DNA of 64,000 bases from Candidatus Opimibacter skivensis (GCA_016721905.1 JADKHH010000004.1:124001-188000); one strand, 5' to 3'. Shown: positions 15,609-25,687, counted from the first letter of the stretch. Program-made: numbers and translations. The notes: generated by a model from the sequence alone, not told the origin.

Positions 15609-17051
15609 ATGAAACGCTCCCTGTTTTTATTTATAGCGATGCTTATCGCTTTCCAAATACATGCCACCACCTGGAATGTAGGCCCCACCCGTTCATATAC
15701 CTACTGCAGCCAGGTAGCACCTCTTGTGCAACACGGCGATACAGTGGAAATTGACTTCGCCACCTATATCAACGACCCACAGGTGATCTGGAATAAAAAC
15801 AATCTCTATATCGTCGGTATTGGTGGTCGTCCCCGCCTGGAAGCAGGCAGTATTATCGCCAACGATATGAGCAATGGCAAAGGCATCTTCGTAATCAGCG
15901 GATCAAACGTCCATGTCCACAATATCGAATTTGCTAACGCGGTAGTGCAGGACAACAATGGCGCAGGCATCCGTCAGGAAGGTGCTAATCTGCACATCTC
16001 TAATTGTCGGTTTGTCTCCAATGAAATGGGCATTCTGGCCGGCAACATTCCTAATTGTAAAACGACCGTAGAGTACTGTGAGTTTGTCAACGGCGGCAGC
16101 ACACTCAATCCGGGTTATCAGCACAATATTTATATCAACCACATCGACACCCTCGTCTTCCGTTACAACTTCACCTACGATGCTATAGCAGAAGGCCACG
16201 AACTGAAAAGCCGCGCTACCTACAACTTTATCCTATACAATCGCATCGCCAATCAAAGTAGTGAGGACAGCCGCACGATTGATTTGCCCAACGGAGGTAC
16301 AAGTGTTATCGTGGGAAACATCATAGAGCAAGGGCCCAACTCCGCAAATAGCAATCTGCTTGGATACGGATTAGAAGGCCTTACTAACAATGCACCGCAT
16401 GAGCTCTATTGTGTCAACAATACCTTTATCAATAAAAAGGCAACCGGAAGTTTTATCCAGGTCGCCAATGGTACAGAAGCCCTGTTTGTCAAGAACAATA
16501 CTTTTGCGGGTGCCAAAACCGGCGGTTTGTTTATCGGCTCCGCCACCGTCCTTGATTCATCCAACAATGCCATCAACAACTCGCTGGATGTGTTTGGATT
16601 TGAAGATCCATCTAACCATGATTATCATCTTTCATCAACCTCTGTATTGATTGATGCAGGCACCATGATTTCAACCGAGGTACTTGGTTATGCATTACAG
16701 CCTTATCTTTCTTATGTAGACACATGCCTGTATGAATCCAGGAATTTAAATGGGCTCCCCGATATTGGTGCATATGAATATTCGCTCCCGCTTGCTACTG
16801 CAGATGAAGTTCAGCCCGCGTTTTCCATTTATCCTAATCCCTTTGCAATATCCATTACAATTGATGTTCCGGTTGATCATTACAAGGATGTGGCTGTGCG
16901 AATTTCAACAATTTCTGGTGCTGTGATATTGAATAAGCGCCTGGATTCAATCACAAACACTATTGATGTTTCAACTTTCCCTGCCGGGATATATGTTGCG
17001 ACGATTGTGGCTGATCAGGATATCCTGGTGCATAAACTCGTGAAGATGTAA
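15609..17051 (+). CDS. Secreted right-handed beta-helix protein with T9SS sorting domain
   Basis: This 480-residue protein opens with the signal peptide MKRSLFLFIAMLIAFQIHA. Residues about 20-330 show short repeating strands rich in Asn and hydrophobics (NVHVHNIEFANAVV, ANLHISNCRFVSNE, TTVEYCEFVNGG, ALFVKNNTFAG), the pattern of parallel beta-helix (Beta_helix/PbH1) proteins such as polysaccharide lyases. The C-terminal 80 residues (FSIYPNPFAISITIDV, then TFPAGIYVATIV) form a type A T9SS sorting domain, so it should be exported and probably surface-attached. No lyase catalytic motif is evident to me; it may bind rather than cut polysaccharide. Confidence 0.82.
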   Translation: MKRSLFLFIAMLIAFQIHATTWNVGPTRSYTYCSQVAPLVQHGDTVEIDFATYINDPQVIWNKNNLYIVGIGGRPRLEAGSIIANDMSNGKGIFVISGSNVHVHNIEFANAVVQDNNGAGIRQEGANLHISNCRFVSNEMGILAGNIPNCKTTVEYCEFVNGGSTLNPGYQHNIYINHIDTLVFRYNFTYDAIAEGHELKSRATYNFILYNRIANQSSEDSRTIDLPNGGTSVIVGNIIEQGPNSANSNLLGYGLEGLTNNAPHELYCVNNTFINKKATGSFIQVANGTEALFVKNNTFAGAKTGGLFIGSATVLDSSNNAINNSLDVFGFEDPSNHDYHLSSTSVLIDAGTMISTEVLGYALQPYLSYVDTCLYESRNLNGLPDIGAYEYSLPLATADEVQPAFSIYPNPFAISITIDVPVDHYKDVAVRISTISGAVILNKRLDSITNTIDVSTFPAGIYVATIVADQDILVHKLVKM

Positions 17052-17063
17052 CTCCTGCTTTTT

Positions 17064-18470
17064 TTAAAAACTGGTCCTGTTGTGAATAAACAACCCCCAC
17101 TCACCCAGATGATTGGTACAGTAGCTGAACTGGAAGAGGAAGTTGTTATACATCAACAATGTAAATGCAGGGCCGCCGCCATAAAGCCATTGGTTGGTCA
17201 GGGGATTGACTCCTCCGGAAAAAGGATCATTGACATAACCAACCTCGGCAAGAAGTGAAATATAAAAGGCGTACGTCACCCGTCTGAATTGTTCGACCGG
17301 CATGAATGAGCCGAGGTTTGATTGTTTTTCGAGTAGTTTATAGGCTAACTGGTATTTGCCGAGTACATAGTCCAATCCATCGATGACATACAATTCATAT
17401 CCACTGACATACTTCACGCCGCTCCCGAGGCCTTTATAATAGACAAAAGAAGGCCTGCTTCTGCTGAGGCTGTATTTTGCCGTAGTAGACACCCGATGTT
17501 GAAACCGGCGTCCGGTGGTTGCGTTCCACTCAACAGAAAGGGCGGTGATCAAAGTGTTTTCGTCCGCTGAATTTGTCAGGCCTATTTTTTCTGCCTCTGC
17601 AGAAAACTTGATACCTGTCGCTGGAAATATCTTACGGTCACGGTCATCATACTCATAGACAAACCGAAGTGAAAAAACACTATGCGTGCTGTCACCGTTA
17701 CTGAAATAAAGGGGATTATAATCGGTGACCACTTCCTGGTCTATTTCGAGATTCTGGTACCTCAGCGCAAGTTCGTATTTGATATTAATCGTCGGTCGGT
17801 AAAACGTCCGGATCTGTCCTTCCCATCTTTCCTGTATTTTCTGTTCGCCAAGCCTTACCAGTTGTTCGCGATTGTTAAATGTGCCATAATTGAGCTCTTT
17901 GTTGATACTATGTAAAAACAAGGTGGTGACGCCCAGGCTTTGCCGTTTGTTGAGATATGGAAATCTGTATTCAAGTTCCTGTTTAGGGGTGTACCCAAAC
18001 TGTATCAAGGCTTTGAGCTTATCATTGCGACCAGTAAAATTGAGCCAGTCAATACGCCCACCGAGATTTATCCGATCGAAACTATGGTTGTACGTCGTCC
18101 ACCATACATTGAAGTTTCTGTCTGCCAGATCCAGGATCGGAGCCGCATAGATATACCATGATTCTTTAAGGTCTACGGTGATCTCTATCAGATCTTTTTT
18201 AGTATCCCACTCTGATACATTGACTACGACCTCGTTGAAGATACCAAGGTTAAGCAGGTTGTTCCTGTTTCGCTCCAATACCGGTCCGAGTTCATTTTGT
18301 GTGAGGGTATCTCCTTCTGCAAAAGTGAGTTCACGATACACAATAGAAGCCTTGGTTCGCTTAAGCCCGGTGATGGTTATCTTTTGTACAGTGACATACT
18401 GACCAAAGGATTGCTCAACAAAACAAAATAATCCTGCCAGGAGGAAAATGATCCGCCAACGTTCAGGCAT
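17064..18470 (-). CDS. BamA/Omp85-like outer-membrane protein with one POTRA domain
   Basis: This 468-residue protein has a signal peptide (ending SFG before QYVTVQ). A single POTRA domain follows (about 25-100: VQKITITGLKRTKASIVYREL, then NNLLNLGIFNEVVVNV), and then a beta-barrel whose last strand ends in Phe (LFIHNRTSF), the usual outer-membrane signal. The family inserts or translocates proteins or lipids at the outer membrane. With one POTRA it is a short Omp85 paralogue and not the main BamA, which has five. Its ATG overlaps the stop of the CBS gene by one base (TGATG), so the two are translationally coupled. Confidence 0.8.
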   Translation of the reverse strand: MPERWRIIFLLAGLFCFVEQSFGQYVTVQKITITGLKRTKASIVYRELTFAEGDTLTQNELGPVLERNRNNLLNLGIFNEVVVNVSEWDTKKDLIEITVDLKESWYIYAAPILDLADRNFNVWWTTYNHSFDRINLGGRIDWLNFTGRNDKLKALIQFGYTPKQELEYRFPYLNKRQSLGVTTLFLHSINKELNYGTFNNREQLVRLGEQKIQERWEGQIRTFYRPTINIKYELALRYQNLEIDQEVVTDYNPLYFSNGDSTHSVFSLRFVYEYDDRDRKIFPATGIKFSAEAEKIGLTNSADENTLITALSVEWNATTGRRFQHRVSTTAKYSLSRSRPSFVYYKGLGSGVKYVSGYELYVIDGLDYVLGKYQLAYKLLEKQSNLGSFMPVEQFRRVTYAFYISLLAEVGYVNDPFSGGVNPLTNQWLYGGGPAFTLLMYNNFLFQFSYCTNHLGEWGLFIHNRTSF

Positions 18471-19129
18471 CAGACATTGAGATAGTGTAGAAAGGCGTCA
18501 TAATGATCCTGGAGGCTTTCAAAATACCCTTCTTCGGAAAAGGTTGCTTTGATATTATATCCAAACCGCTCCAGGGTTGCCTGCAGGTGTTGTATTTCCT
18601 TTTGGTTGGTTTTGATCGTGAGGTACATCATCCTGGTGTCCTCATCATGAGACAGAAAACTGGTGAGAATGACCGCGTTTTCGCCTTCAATGATCCTGGA
18701 TATTTCCGCCAGGCTATAATCCGCTTTTTGAAGCTCAATGACAATGATCCCGCCGGGCTCGGAAAAAGAAAAGCTACGGGCATAATACTGGATGAGATCT
18801 TCAAGGGTGATCAGACCGAGGTAATTGTCCTTCTGATCTACCACCGGAATCACGGTGAGTTTATGATCCGCCATGACGCTCATGACTTCAAACAGATGGT
18901 CAGTATCCCGCACAAATGCTTTGTTGAGTCCAAGTGAAAACGAACCAATAGGTTCATCAATAGGGCTCGTGGTGATGTCTTCCTCAGAGATGGTACCCAG
19001 CAGTTGCTCGTTGTTGACGATGGGGAGGTGTTTGAGGTGATACACCTGCAGATACGTCAGTGCCTGCTCCCCTGTATCAGAGGTGCGTAGCGGATGTATA
19101 AGGTGTGATATAAGCTCCCTGGCGATCAT
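18470..19129 (-). CDS. CBS-domain pair protein
   Basis: This 219-residue cytoplasmic protein has two CBS motifs: about residues 1-60 (ISHLIHPLRTSDTGEQALTYL, then LPIVNNEQLLGTISEEDI) and about 70-125 (HLFEVMSVMADHKLTVIPVVD, then YLGLITLEDLIQYY). A C-terminal ACT-like part follows (GGIIVIELQKADYSLAEISRII). CBS pairs bind adenosyl ligands and regulate partner activity. It is coupled by a one-base overlap to the Omp85-like gene; a CBS gene beside an Omp85 gene is an arrangement I recall from other Bacteroidota. The partner and ligand are not known. Confidence 0.82.
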   Translation of the reverse strand: MIARELISHLIHPLRTSDTGEQALTYLQVYHLKHLPIVNNEQLLGTISEEDITTSPIDEPIGSFSLGLNKAFVRDTDHLFEVMSVMADHKLTVIPVVDQKDNYLGLITLEDLIQYYARSFSFSEPGGIIVIELQKADYSLAEISRIIEGENAVILTSFLSHDEDTRMMYLTIKTNQKEIQHLQATLERFGYNIKATFSEEGYFESLQDHYDAFLHYLNV

Positions 19130-19194
19130 GCCGGATTGGTTTTATACTAGTAAGACGAAAGATTGTGCCAAAAGTGGCGTGGGTTATGATTTAT

Positions 19195-19995
19195 TTAACG
19201 GGTTAGCTTTCTTTTTTCGATCATAAACTCCTGTTCCGAAAGTAATCCTCTGTCCCGGAGCTCTGCTAATCGCTTTAACTGAGCCAGCAAATTATCATCT
19301 TGAACGTGCTCTTCTGTCGGTATTTCAGGTGTCTGGGTACTTTCAGTGATGACTGCAGGCATTTCAAGCCGATAACCGTTTTTCTGGAATTCCTCAAATC
19401 GGTCCTGGATCCTGACAAAAGCAAGATCATCGTGCGTCTTGAGTTTTTCAAAATCGTTGAAGCCAAGCGACACCGCCCGGTCAATATGTATGTATGCCTT
19501 ATCCACTTGCTCTGTCAGGGAATACGCACACGCCAGGTTGAAATGAAGGGAAATGTCTCTCGGGTGTATTTCGAGTCCTTTGACAAAATCTTCAATCGCT
19601 CCCTCCAGGTCAAACTCCTTGTACTTCTTGATCCCGTTGACCTTATATGGATTTTGTACTTCCCTCGACGAGGTTTTTATGTTTCTGGAGGTCGTTGGTG
19701 CCTGAGGCCTTTGCCGGGGCTGTGCCATAGGTGGGTACCCTTGTTGGCCTCTCCTGTTGTAGATCGGCGGTACCATCCCTTGTTGTGAATTATATTTCAG
19801 GTCAAAATTTTCCTCGGTCATGCTGAATAAAACGATCGCATCGATCAGGCTCATGATCCCGGTGACAATCCCTAATGAAATAATGGTTAAAAACACATAC
19901 AAGATACCTAGTCCGACCTGGCCCAGGTAAAAACGATGTACACCGGCCCAACCCAGAAATAAGGCAAATAATCCGGCTGCTGTTTTACTTCTCAT
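19195..19995 (-). CDS. TM2-domain membrane protein with TPR and C-terminal SHOCT
   Basis: This 266-residue protein has three parts. The TM2 domain (about 1-65) has two helices, with AGVHRFYLGQ and IDAIVLF. A proline/glutamine-rich linker leads to TPR-like repeats (about 115-200: YKEFDLEGAIEDFVKGLEIHP, ISLHFNLACAYSLTEQVDKAY). A SHOCT motif closes the protein (LLAQLKRLAELRDRGLLSEQEF). All are interaction modules; no enzymatic function is suggested. The gene stands alone, with 189 bp to the next gene. Confidence 0.8.
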   Translation of the reverse strand: MRSKTAAGLFALFLGWAGVHRFYLGQVGLGILYVFLTIISLGIVTGIMSLIDAIVLFSMTEENFDLKYNSQQGMVPPIYNRRGQQGYPPMAQPRQRPQAPTTSRNIKTSSREVQNPYKVNGIKKYKEFDLEGAIEDFVKGLEIHPRDISLHFNLACAYSLTEQVDKAYIHIDRAVSLGFNDFEKLKTHDDLAFVRIQDRFEEFQKNGYRLEMPAVITESTQTPEIPTEEHVQDDNLLAQLKRLAELRDRGLLSEQEFMIEKRKLTR

Positions 19996-20184
19996 GAAGC
20001 GCTTCTAATGTGGAGAGTAATGATAATGAATTTCGTCAAAGGTCGGAATTTTTGACCGTGTTTTGATACCTGAGCCCCGGTCCGGAACTATACACGTGTT
20101 TTATGCCCTGTGGGCAGCAGATGAGCAATCTTATGATTGTCCTCCCTGTTGTGTTCTTCGGGGGGTATTCCTTGCTTGAGTTTC

Positions 20185-21420
20185 TTAGACCATGTATTTA
20201 CAGGTCAATACCGCAATATCGTCCGGATATGGCCTTGATCCGCGGAAACGATCGACCTCCAGCATCAGGGCCTCATTGATCTCTTCTGCCGAAATGGCTT
20301 TATCTGCTCCTTGCAGGATGGGCAGGAGATGGCTTTCATCAAAGTACTGTTCGAGATCGTTGACAATATCTGTCAGCCCGTCGGTGCAGGCAAACAAGGT
20401 GCCGGGATGCGTCAGCTTGACTTCACCCATTTGTATTTCGGGTAGTGTTTCAAACGCTCCGATGATGGTACATCCGCTTTCAAGTCGTGTGATGGTTCCG
20501 TTTTGAATCAGGAACGGAGGAAAGTGGCCGGCGTTGATATACTGCAGTGTGTTTGTCCGGAGATTGAGCTCGCCAATAAAGAGGGTGATAAACCTGTCGC
20601 TCCGCGTGATCCTGTACACTGCTTCATTAAGTGCGAAGACAAATGTTTCCAGATCCCGGTATTGATAGATCAGGCTCTGCAGGATGGCTTGAAAGTTTGC
20701 CATGAGGATGGCCGCCGACACTCCCTTGCCGCTGATATCCGCGATACAAAAGGTCAACCTCCGCTCATCATATTGGATAAAATCAAAATAGTCACCTCCT
20801 ACCGTAAAGTGCGGCTTATAGACAGTGGCCATTTCAAAAAACTTGCTTTTGGGCAGGTGGTCAGGAATAAGCATTTTCTGCACACTGCTGGCCAGCTCCA
20901 TGTCCCGGGCATAGCGCTCCTGCTCGATCTGTTTTTTAAACAACCGTTTATTTTCGATCGCTACAGCGATGATGTTGGTAAACGTCGTGATAAACTGGAT
21001 CCGCGTGTATTCGTCTGAATCTGCGCGCACTCCTCCAACGAGAGCAAAGGCGATCGGGTTCTTTTTGTGATACACCGGTATGACAAGATCAAACCCCTGG
21101 AGTGGTTCCGGGTCTGTGTCAATGATACGTTGTGTCTTGGTGTAACGCTTTAAGATGGGTCCCAGGTCATGACGGGAGGCGAGTTGATCTGCCTGAAGGT
21201 GTGTAGCACATTCCCATTCGTCATCTTGCTTGAAAAACAAGGCCATGCGCTTGATCCCCATCTCCCAGCCGATAAAGGATTTATACATGCTGTAGAGTTC
21301 CGGGGCAGCTACATTATCATTGATAGCCTGTGTGATAGTCAGCAGGCTGTTGATCTGTAGCTGTTTAAGGCTGAGCTCTTGTTGTAGTTTTTCAATACTG
21401 AGCTGCCCGGTGTCATTCAT
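20185..21420 (-). CDS. GAF-SpoIIE (PP2C-type) serine/threonine phosphatase, RsbU-like
   Basis: This 411-residue cytoplasmic protein is read from ATG 21420; the 13-residue longer version would need a TTG at 21459. A short coiled coil (IEKLQQELSLKQLQINSLL) and a GAF-like sensory domain (about 30-165) lead into a PP2C SpoIIE domain (about 185-410). That domain has the metal-binding motifs GGDYFDFI and IADISGKGVSAAILMA and the late CTDGLTDI and YPDDIAVLTCKY. In partner-switching systems such phosphatases dephosphorylate anti-sigma antagonists; no antagonist or anti-sigma kinase gene is nearby. It is divergent from the LptF/G gene. Confidence 0.85.
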   Translation of the reverse strand: MNDTGQLSIEKLQQELSLKQLQINSLLTITQAINDNVAAPELYSMYKSFIGWEMGIKRMALFFKQDDEWECATHLQADQLASRHDLGPILKRYTKTQRIIDTDPEPLQGFDLVIPVYHKKNPIAFALVGGVRADSDEYTRIQFITTFTNIIAVAIENKRLFKKQIEQERYARDMELASSVQKMLIPDHLPKSKFFEMATVYKPHFTVGGDYFDFIQYDERRLTFCIADISGKGVSAAILMANFQAILQSLIYQYRDLETFVFALNEAVYRITRSDRFITLFIGELNLRTNTLQYINAGHFPPFLIQNGTITRLESGCTIIGAFETLPEIQMGEVKLTHPGTLFACTDGLTDIVNDLEQYFDESHLLPILQGADKAISAEEINEALMLEVDRFRGSRPYPDDIAVLTCKYMV

Positions 21421-21615
21421 AGGATAGTGTTCATAAAATCCATTGGCAAGGTAATTCAATTTTTGTGAATGATTGAGGCTTGAACGACGGCCTGATCATA
21501 TCTATTTCCCGGTTCAAGGTATTTTTTTATCCTCTCTGCTTTGTCCATTTCTGTTATAAATAGGATGAAATGACGTTCGTATGCCATAAGTCGGGGCCTG
21601 TAATCGTTTATTACC

Positions 21616-21623
21616 TATGTTTG
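21616..21623 (+). promoter_or_regulatory. -7 box for the LPS/envelope gene cluster
   Basis: TATGTTTG matches TAnnTTTG exactly and lies 22 nt before the TTG start at 21646. No convincing -33 TTG is seen at the right spacing. Confidence 0.4.
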
Positions 21624-21645
21624 CAAATCCAAACCAGGTATAATC

Positions 21646-22731
21646 TTGCTCACGTTCGACCGATATATCATCCGCAAATACCTGAGTACCTTTTTCTTTA
21701 CGGCCTTGCTATTCTCGATCATCGCGATCACGATCAACTTCAGTGAGCACATCGAAAAGTTTGTTGATAAGCCGGTCACGAAGAAGGAAATTATCTTTGA
21801 TTACTACCTCAACTTTATCCCGTATATCAACGGTTTGTTGTGGCCTATTTTCTCCCTGATCGCGGTTATCTTTTTTACTTCCCGCCTCGCACGCAATACG
21901 GAGATCGTTGCTTTTCTCAATGCCGGCATGAGTTATGGCCGTTTTTTACGCCCTTATCTTTTTACTTCGTTCCTCCTTGCCGGATTGTACCTGCTCGGTA
22001 ATCATATCTTTTTTCCGAAAGGAAATAAGACCATGATGACCTTTGAAAACAAGTATGTTTTTCCAGGCAATTTCAGAGTCAAGAGCACCAACATCCATTT
22101 GTTTATCGGCCCTGAATCCAAGGTGTATATTTCCAACTATCTGACCAATGACAGCAGTGGCACAGGCTTTCGTCTTGAGCAATATGATGACCTGAAGCTG
22201 ACCTTTCTGCTCGAAGCGAGAAACTTCGAATACCTGCGTGCCGAAAAAAAATGGCGCCTGCGTGATTATGAAACCCGTCATTGGGTGGATGGGAAGGAAA
22301 TCTACTTTTCCGGTAAGGGCATGAGTCTGGATACCGCGATTGCACTCTACCCTTCTGATTTTGTCTACTATACGAATGACAAGGAGATGATGACCTCAGC
22401 GGAGTTGCTCCGGTTTATCCAGTACGAACAGGAACGTGGTATTGGTTTTTCGCGAATCATGAAATCAGAATATCACCGGCGTTGGGCTGAACCTTTTACG
22501 ATTGTCATCCTGACGATTATCGGTGCCTCTATTTCTTCACGTAAATTACGGGGTGGCATGGGGCTCAATCTCGCTCTCGGGGTATGGATCGGAGCAATGT
22601 TTGTTTTCCTGAGCAAATTTGCGCTCACCTTTTCCACTAACCTGCATATGAATCCAATGCTGGCGATGTGGCTGCCCAATCTTGTGTTCGGAAGTCTCGC
22701 CTTTTACCTCACCCGAAAGGCTCAGAAATAA
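21646..22731 (+). CDS. LptF/LptG family LPS export permease
   Basis: This 361-residue inner-membrane protein has three N-terminal helices, a jellyroll-type periplasmic domain (about 120-260) and three C-terminal helices. The start LTFDRYIIRKYLSTFFFTALLF and the loop GLLWPIFSLIAVIFFTSRLARNTEIVAFLNAGMS match the LptF/G coupling-helix region. It should form the LptB2FG transporter that extracts LPS from the inner membrane. The start is a TTG at 21646; no ATG or GTG exists upstream in frame, and the -7 box sits 22 nt before it. The next genes are LpxK and an outer-membrane protein, which supports an envelope-assembly cluster. Confidence 0.88.
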   Translation: MLTFDRYIIRKYLSTFFFTALLFSIIAITINFSEHIEKFVDKPVTKKEIIFDYYLNFIPYINGLLWPIFSLIAVIFFTSRLARNTEIVAFLNAGMSYGRFLRPYLFTSFLLAGLYLLGNHIFFPKGNKTMMTFENKYVFPGNFRVKSTNIHLFIGPESKVYISNYLTNDSSGTGFRLEQYDDLKLTFLLEARNFEYLRAEKKWRLRDYETRHWVDGKEIYFSGKGMSLDTAIALYPSDFVYYTNDKEMMTSAELLRFIQYEQERGIGFSRIMKSEYHRRWAEPFTIVILTIIGASISSRKLRGGMGLNLALGVWIGAMFVFLSKFALTFSTNLHMNPMLAMWLPNLVFGSLAFYLTRKAQK

Positions 22732-22759
22732 GGGCAACTTAGTTATGCCCCCTCCTGTT

Positions 22760-22767
22760 TACTTTTG
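22760..22767 (+). promoter_or_regulatory. -7 box before lpxK
   Basis: TACTTTTG fits TAnnTTTG and ends 24 nt before the ATG at 22792. This supports that ATG over the longer frame, whose first codon (22765) lies inside the box. Confidence 0.4.
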
Positions 22768-22791
22768 CTCCTGCCTCAGGACCCGTCGTAC

Positions 22792-23862
22792 ATGGTTAAT
22801 CAATGGACTCTCAAGTTGCTTTTGTTGCCTCTCGCCATTTTATATGGGATAGGTGTTGCTATACGAAATGGTCTCTTTTCCATCGGCCTGCTTCGTGGAG
22901 TCACGTTTAGCCTCCCTGTCATCAGTGTTGGAAATCTGACGGTAGGAGGAACCGGAAAAACGCCGCACACAGAATATCTGATCAGGCTGTTGCATGAATA
23001 CCTCCCGCTTGCTGTAGTGAGCCGGGGTTATAAAAGGAAAACAACAGGCTATCTCGAAGTTTCCCCGGCTCATGATGCGTCCCGGACCGGAGATGAGCCC
23101 CTGCAGTTTAAGCGCAAATTTCCTCATGTGGCTGTTGCCGTGGCCGAAAACCGCAGCTTTGCTATTCCTCAGGTGATACGTGATCATCCGGCCACCAGGG
23201 TTGTGCTTCTCGATGACGGCTATCAACATCGCGAAGTGAATCCCGGTCTCAATATATTGCTTACTGAATATAACCGTCTATATACCAAGGATTGGTTGCT
23301 ACCCGTCGGCCGATTGAGAGAATGGCGGGGAGGAGCTGTGAGGGCCGATGTCATCGTGGTCACCAAGTGTCCGGATACCTTGACCGCAGCTGAAATCAAA
23401 GAGATTACCGCTGATGTCAAAAAAAGGGAAGACCAGGAAGTTTTCTTTAGTCGGTATCGTTATGGGCTGCCTTATAAAATGTATGGTTCCGGTGAACGCC
23501 TTGCTTTTCACAAGGACCTTGATGTACTGCTGGTGGTAGCCATAGCAGGCACCGAATATCTCCTTGAATATGTTGAATCCCAATGTGCGGATGTACACAT
23601 GGTCGCTTACAATGATCACCATCCGTTTTCCAATTTTGATGTAGGCGATATAGAGCGTCATTTTAAGGCCATGCCCGAAGGTCGTGAGCGCATTATCGTG
23701 ACTACTGAAAAAGATGCTATGCGCCTGGACAGTCACCGGGATTTACTCCGCAGTTTGTCTTTGCCTATCTATATACTTCCTGTAGCCGTCCAGTTTGTCG
23801 ATGAAGATCCGGAAGCCTTTGACCGGTACATTAAGGAATGGCTTCTTAACTTTAAGCAGTAA
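22792..23862 (+). CDS. lpxK: Tetraacyldisaccharide 4'-kinase
   Basis: This 356-residue enzyme phosphorylates the 4' position of the lipid A disaccharide with ATP at the inner-membrane face. The N-terminal amphipathic helix (LLLLPLAILYGIGVAIRNGLF) is followed by the P-loop GNLTVGGTGKTPHTEYLI, with VSRGYKRKTTGY after it. LLDDGYQHREV (conserved Asp-Asp-Gly-x-Gln-His) and TEKDAMRL near the end are also diagnostic. The start ATG at 22792 is chosen because LpxK proteins begin close to this helix. The stop TAA shares its last A with the ATG of the next gene (TAATG), so the two are coupled. Confidence 0.95.
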   Translation: MVNQWTLKLLLLPLAILYGIGVAIRNGLFSIGLLRGVTFSLPVISVGNLTVGGTGKTPHTEYLIRLLHEYLPLAVVSRGYKRKTTGYLEVSPAHDASRTGDEPLQFKRKFPHVAVAVAENRSFAIPQVIRDHPATRVVLLDDGYQHREVNPGLNILLTEYNRLYTKDWLLPVGRLREWRGGAVRADVIVVTKCPDTLTAAEIKEITADVKKREDQEVFFSRYRYGLPYKMYGSGERLAFHKDLDVLLVVAIAGTEYLLEYVESQCADVHMVAYNDHHPFSNFDVGDIERHFKAMPEGRERIIVTTEKDAMRLDSHRDLLRSLSLPIYILPVAVQFVDEDPEAFDRYIKEWLLNFKQ

Positions 23863-25634
23863 TGAAAACCTCAACCACCGCTTCGCGCTTTGTCTTCATC
23901 ATGCTGTCGTTCTGTTTTGGCGGTCACCTGGCCGCACAAAACATCCTTACGGAAATGGATCATGATGCGCATCACACCTATGACCGGATGATGATTTTAA
24001 GCGGGGGCGGTGATTCATCATTGCATTCCGCTATACAGCCTTACTGGAGACATGACCTGGTCGTACTTGCTGATTCGTTTTCGAAATATCGGGAGGATAA
24101 GATCTCTTCCCATCAGGTTCAATCGATATATGATCAGAACAATGAATTTATAAATCCGGAATCGTATTTGTTTATTCCTCATGCTGATTCTGCCAGCTCC
24201 TTTCCTTACAGACACGGTGTTGGTTCTCCCGGTTATCGCCGCAGTAAACATCCTTTGTTGAATACGTTTTATAAAACACCTGCACATTTTTATGAAGTAG
24301 ATGTAAAGGATTTTTATCTCCGTGTCAATCCTATGCTTCATCTGGCAGCAGGTAGTGAAACGGAGGAGGGCGTGGCTTCCTATTATAACCAACGTGGATT
24401 AAGTCTGCGAGGTGGTGTTGGCGAAAATGTTTTTTTTCAAACCAGCTTTTATGATTCGCAGGTACGCTACCCCAACTACATCAATCAATACACCGACAGT
24501 GTGGGTGTGGTCCCGGGGGCTGCGCTGTATAAAAATTTCAGCAGCAGTCTTTTTGATGTGGCCGGTGCAAAAGATTTTTTATTAGCCACGGCGTATGTGG
24601 GTGTCAATCTGGGTAAATACATCGGTTTTCAACTTGGGCACAACCAGTTTTTTATTGGGGAAGGAATCCGGTCTTTGTTTTTGTCTGATTTCTCAACGCC
24701 CTATTTTTCCCTTAAGATCAATACGCGGATCTGGAAGATTCACTACCAGAATATCTTCGCGGAGATATCCGCCGATAACTTCATGTCGGTCTCCGGATTT
24801 TCGGAAGCGGTACCCAAGAAATATATGGCGGCCCACTATCTGAGTTTTAAGCCAAACAAAACCTTTAGCCTGGGTCTTTTTGAAACTGTCATTTTTGACC
24901 GGCCAGGAAATCAGTTTGAATTACAGTATCTCAATCCCATTATTTTATACCGTACTGTGGAAGGTTGGATCGGAAGTCCGGACAATGTGATTCTTGGCTT
25001 CAGCTCACGACTGGATATTAAAAAGACTGCGTCACTTTATGGCCAGTTTGCTCTGGATGATATTTCACTTGACAACATCTTAGATGGCCACCTGGACTGG
25101 TGGGGAAATAAATTCGGATACCAGCTAGGTGCTAAATATATCAATGTGCTGGGTGTTGATTTCCTCGATGCACAAGTCGAATGGAATCAGGTCCGACCGT
25201 ATACATACTCGCACTATGACTCGCAGGCCAACTATTCCAATTATAAACAAACGATGGCACATCCGCTCGGTGGAAACTTTAATGAATGGATATTTTCGGT
25301 CAGGTACCAGGTTACTAAACGACTGTTGCTGCAGAGCAAACTTCATCTCATGTATACAGGCGAAGACATCGATAGCATTTCCTATGGCAGCAACGTGATC
25401 ATTCCTAATACACAGCGTCCCGACGACTATGGCCACTACATCGGCCAGGGCATCGAAACCAATATCACCTTCTGGAGTTCATCGGTGCAGTACGAATTGA
25501 GTCCGGGGGTTATGATTGATGCGCGGTATTTATACCGAAACAAATCAAGCGCATTACCGGTGCGCAATCTTAAAACTAATTTGTTTCAACTGGGTGTTCG
25601 TTATAATATGGCCTATCGGGAAGATGTGTTCTGA
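23862..25634 (+). CDS. RemB/Wzi-like outer-membrane protein
   Basis: This 590-residue protein has a signal peptide (ending HLAA before QNILTEMD) and a C-terminal region of alternating beta strands typical of a barrel (GRYLYRNKSS-type strands, ending YNMAYREDVF). The central segments LRGGVGENVFFQTSFYDSQ, IGFQLGHNQFFIGEG and TPYFSLKINTRIWKIHY match the capsule-assembly Wzi / gliding protein RemB family of Bacteroidota. These outer-membrane proteins bind polysaccharide or support surface motility. It overlaps lpxK by one base. The family is fairly clear; whether it serves gliding or capsule attachment here is not. Confidence 0.75.
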   Translation: MKTSTTASRFVFIMLSFCFGGHLAAQNILTEMDHDAHHTYDRMMILSGGGDSSLHSAIQPYWRHDLVVLADSFSKYREDKISSHQVQSIYDQNNEFINPESYLFIPHADSASSFPYRHGVGSPGYRRSKHPLLNTFYKTPAHFYEVDVKDFYLRVNPMLHLAAGSETEEGVASYYNQRGLSLRGGVGENVFFQTSFYDSQVRYPNYINQYTDSVGVVPGAALYKNFSSSLFDVAGAKDFLLATAYVGVNLGKYIGFQLGHNQFFIGEGIRSLFLSDFSTPYFSLKINTRIWKIHYQNIFAEISADNFMSVSGFSEAVPKKYMAAHYLSFKPNKTFSLGLFETVIFDRPGNQFELQYLNPIILYRTVEGWIGSPDNVILGFSSRLDIKKTASLYGQFALDDISLDNILDGHLDWWGNKFGYQLGAKYINVLGVDFLDAQVEWNQVRPYTYSHYDSQANYSNYKQTMAHPLGGNFNEWIFSVRYQVTKRLLLQSKLHLMYTGEDIDSISYGSNVIIPNTQRPDDYGHYIGQGIETNITFWSSSVQYELSPGVMIDARYLYRNKSSALPVRNLKTNLFQLGVRYNMAYREDVF

Positions 25635-25687
25635 TCCCTCCAGGTAATTTATAATCACATCTCCCCCGGATCGGTTATTTTGTACCC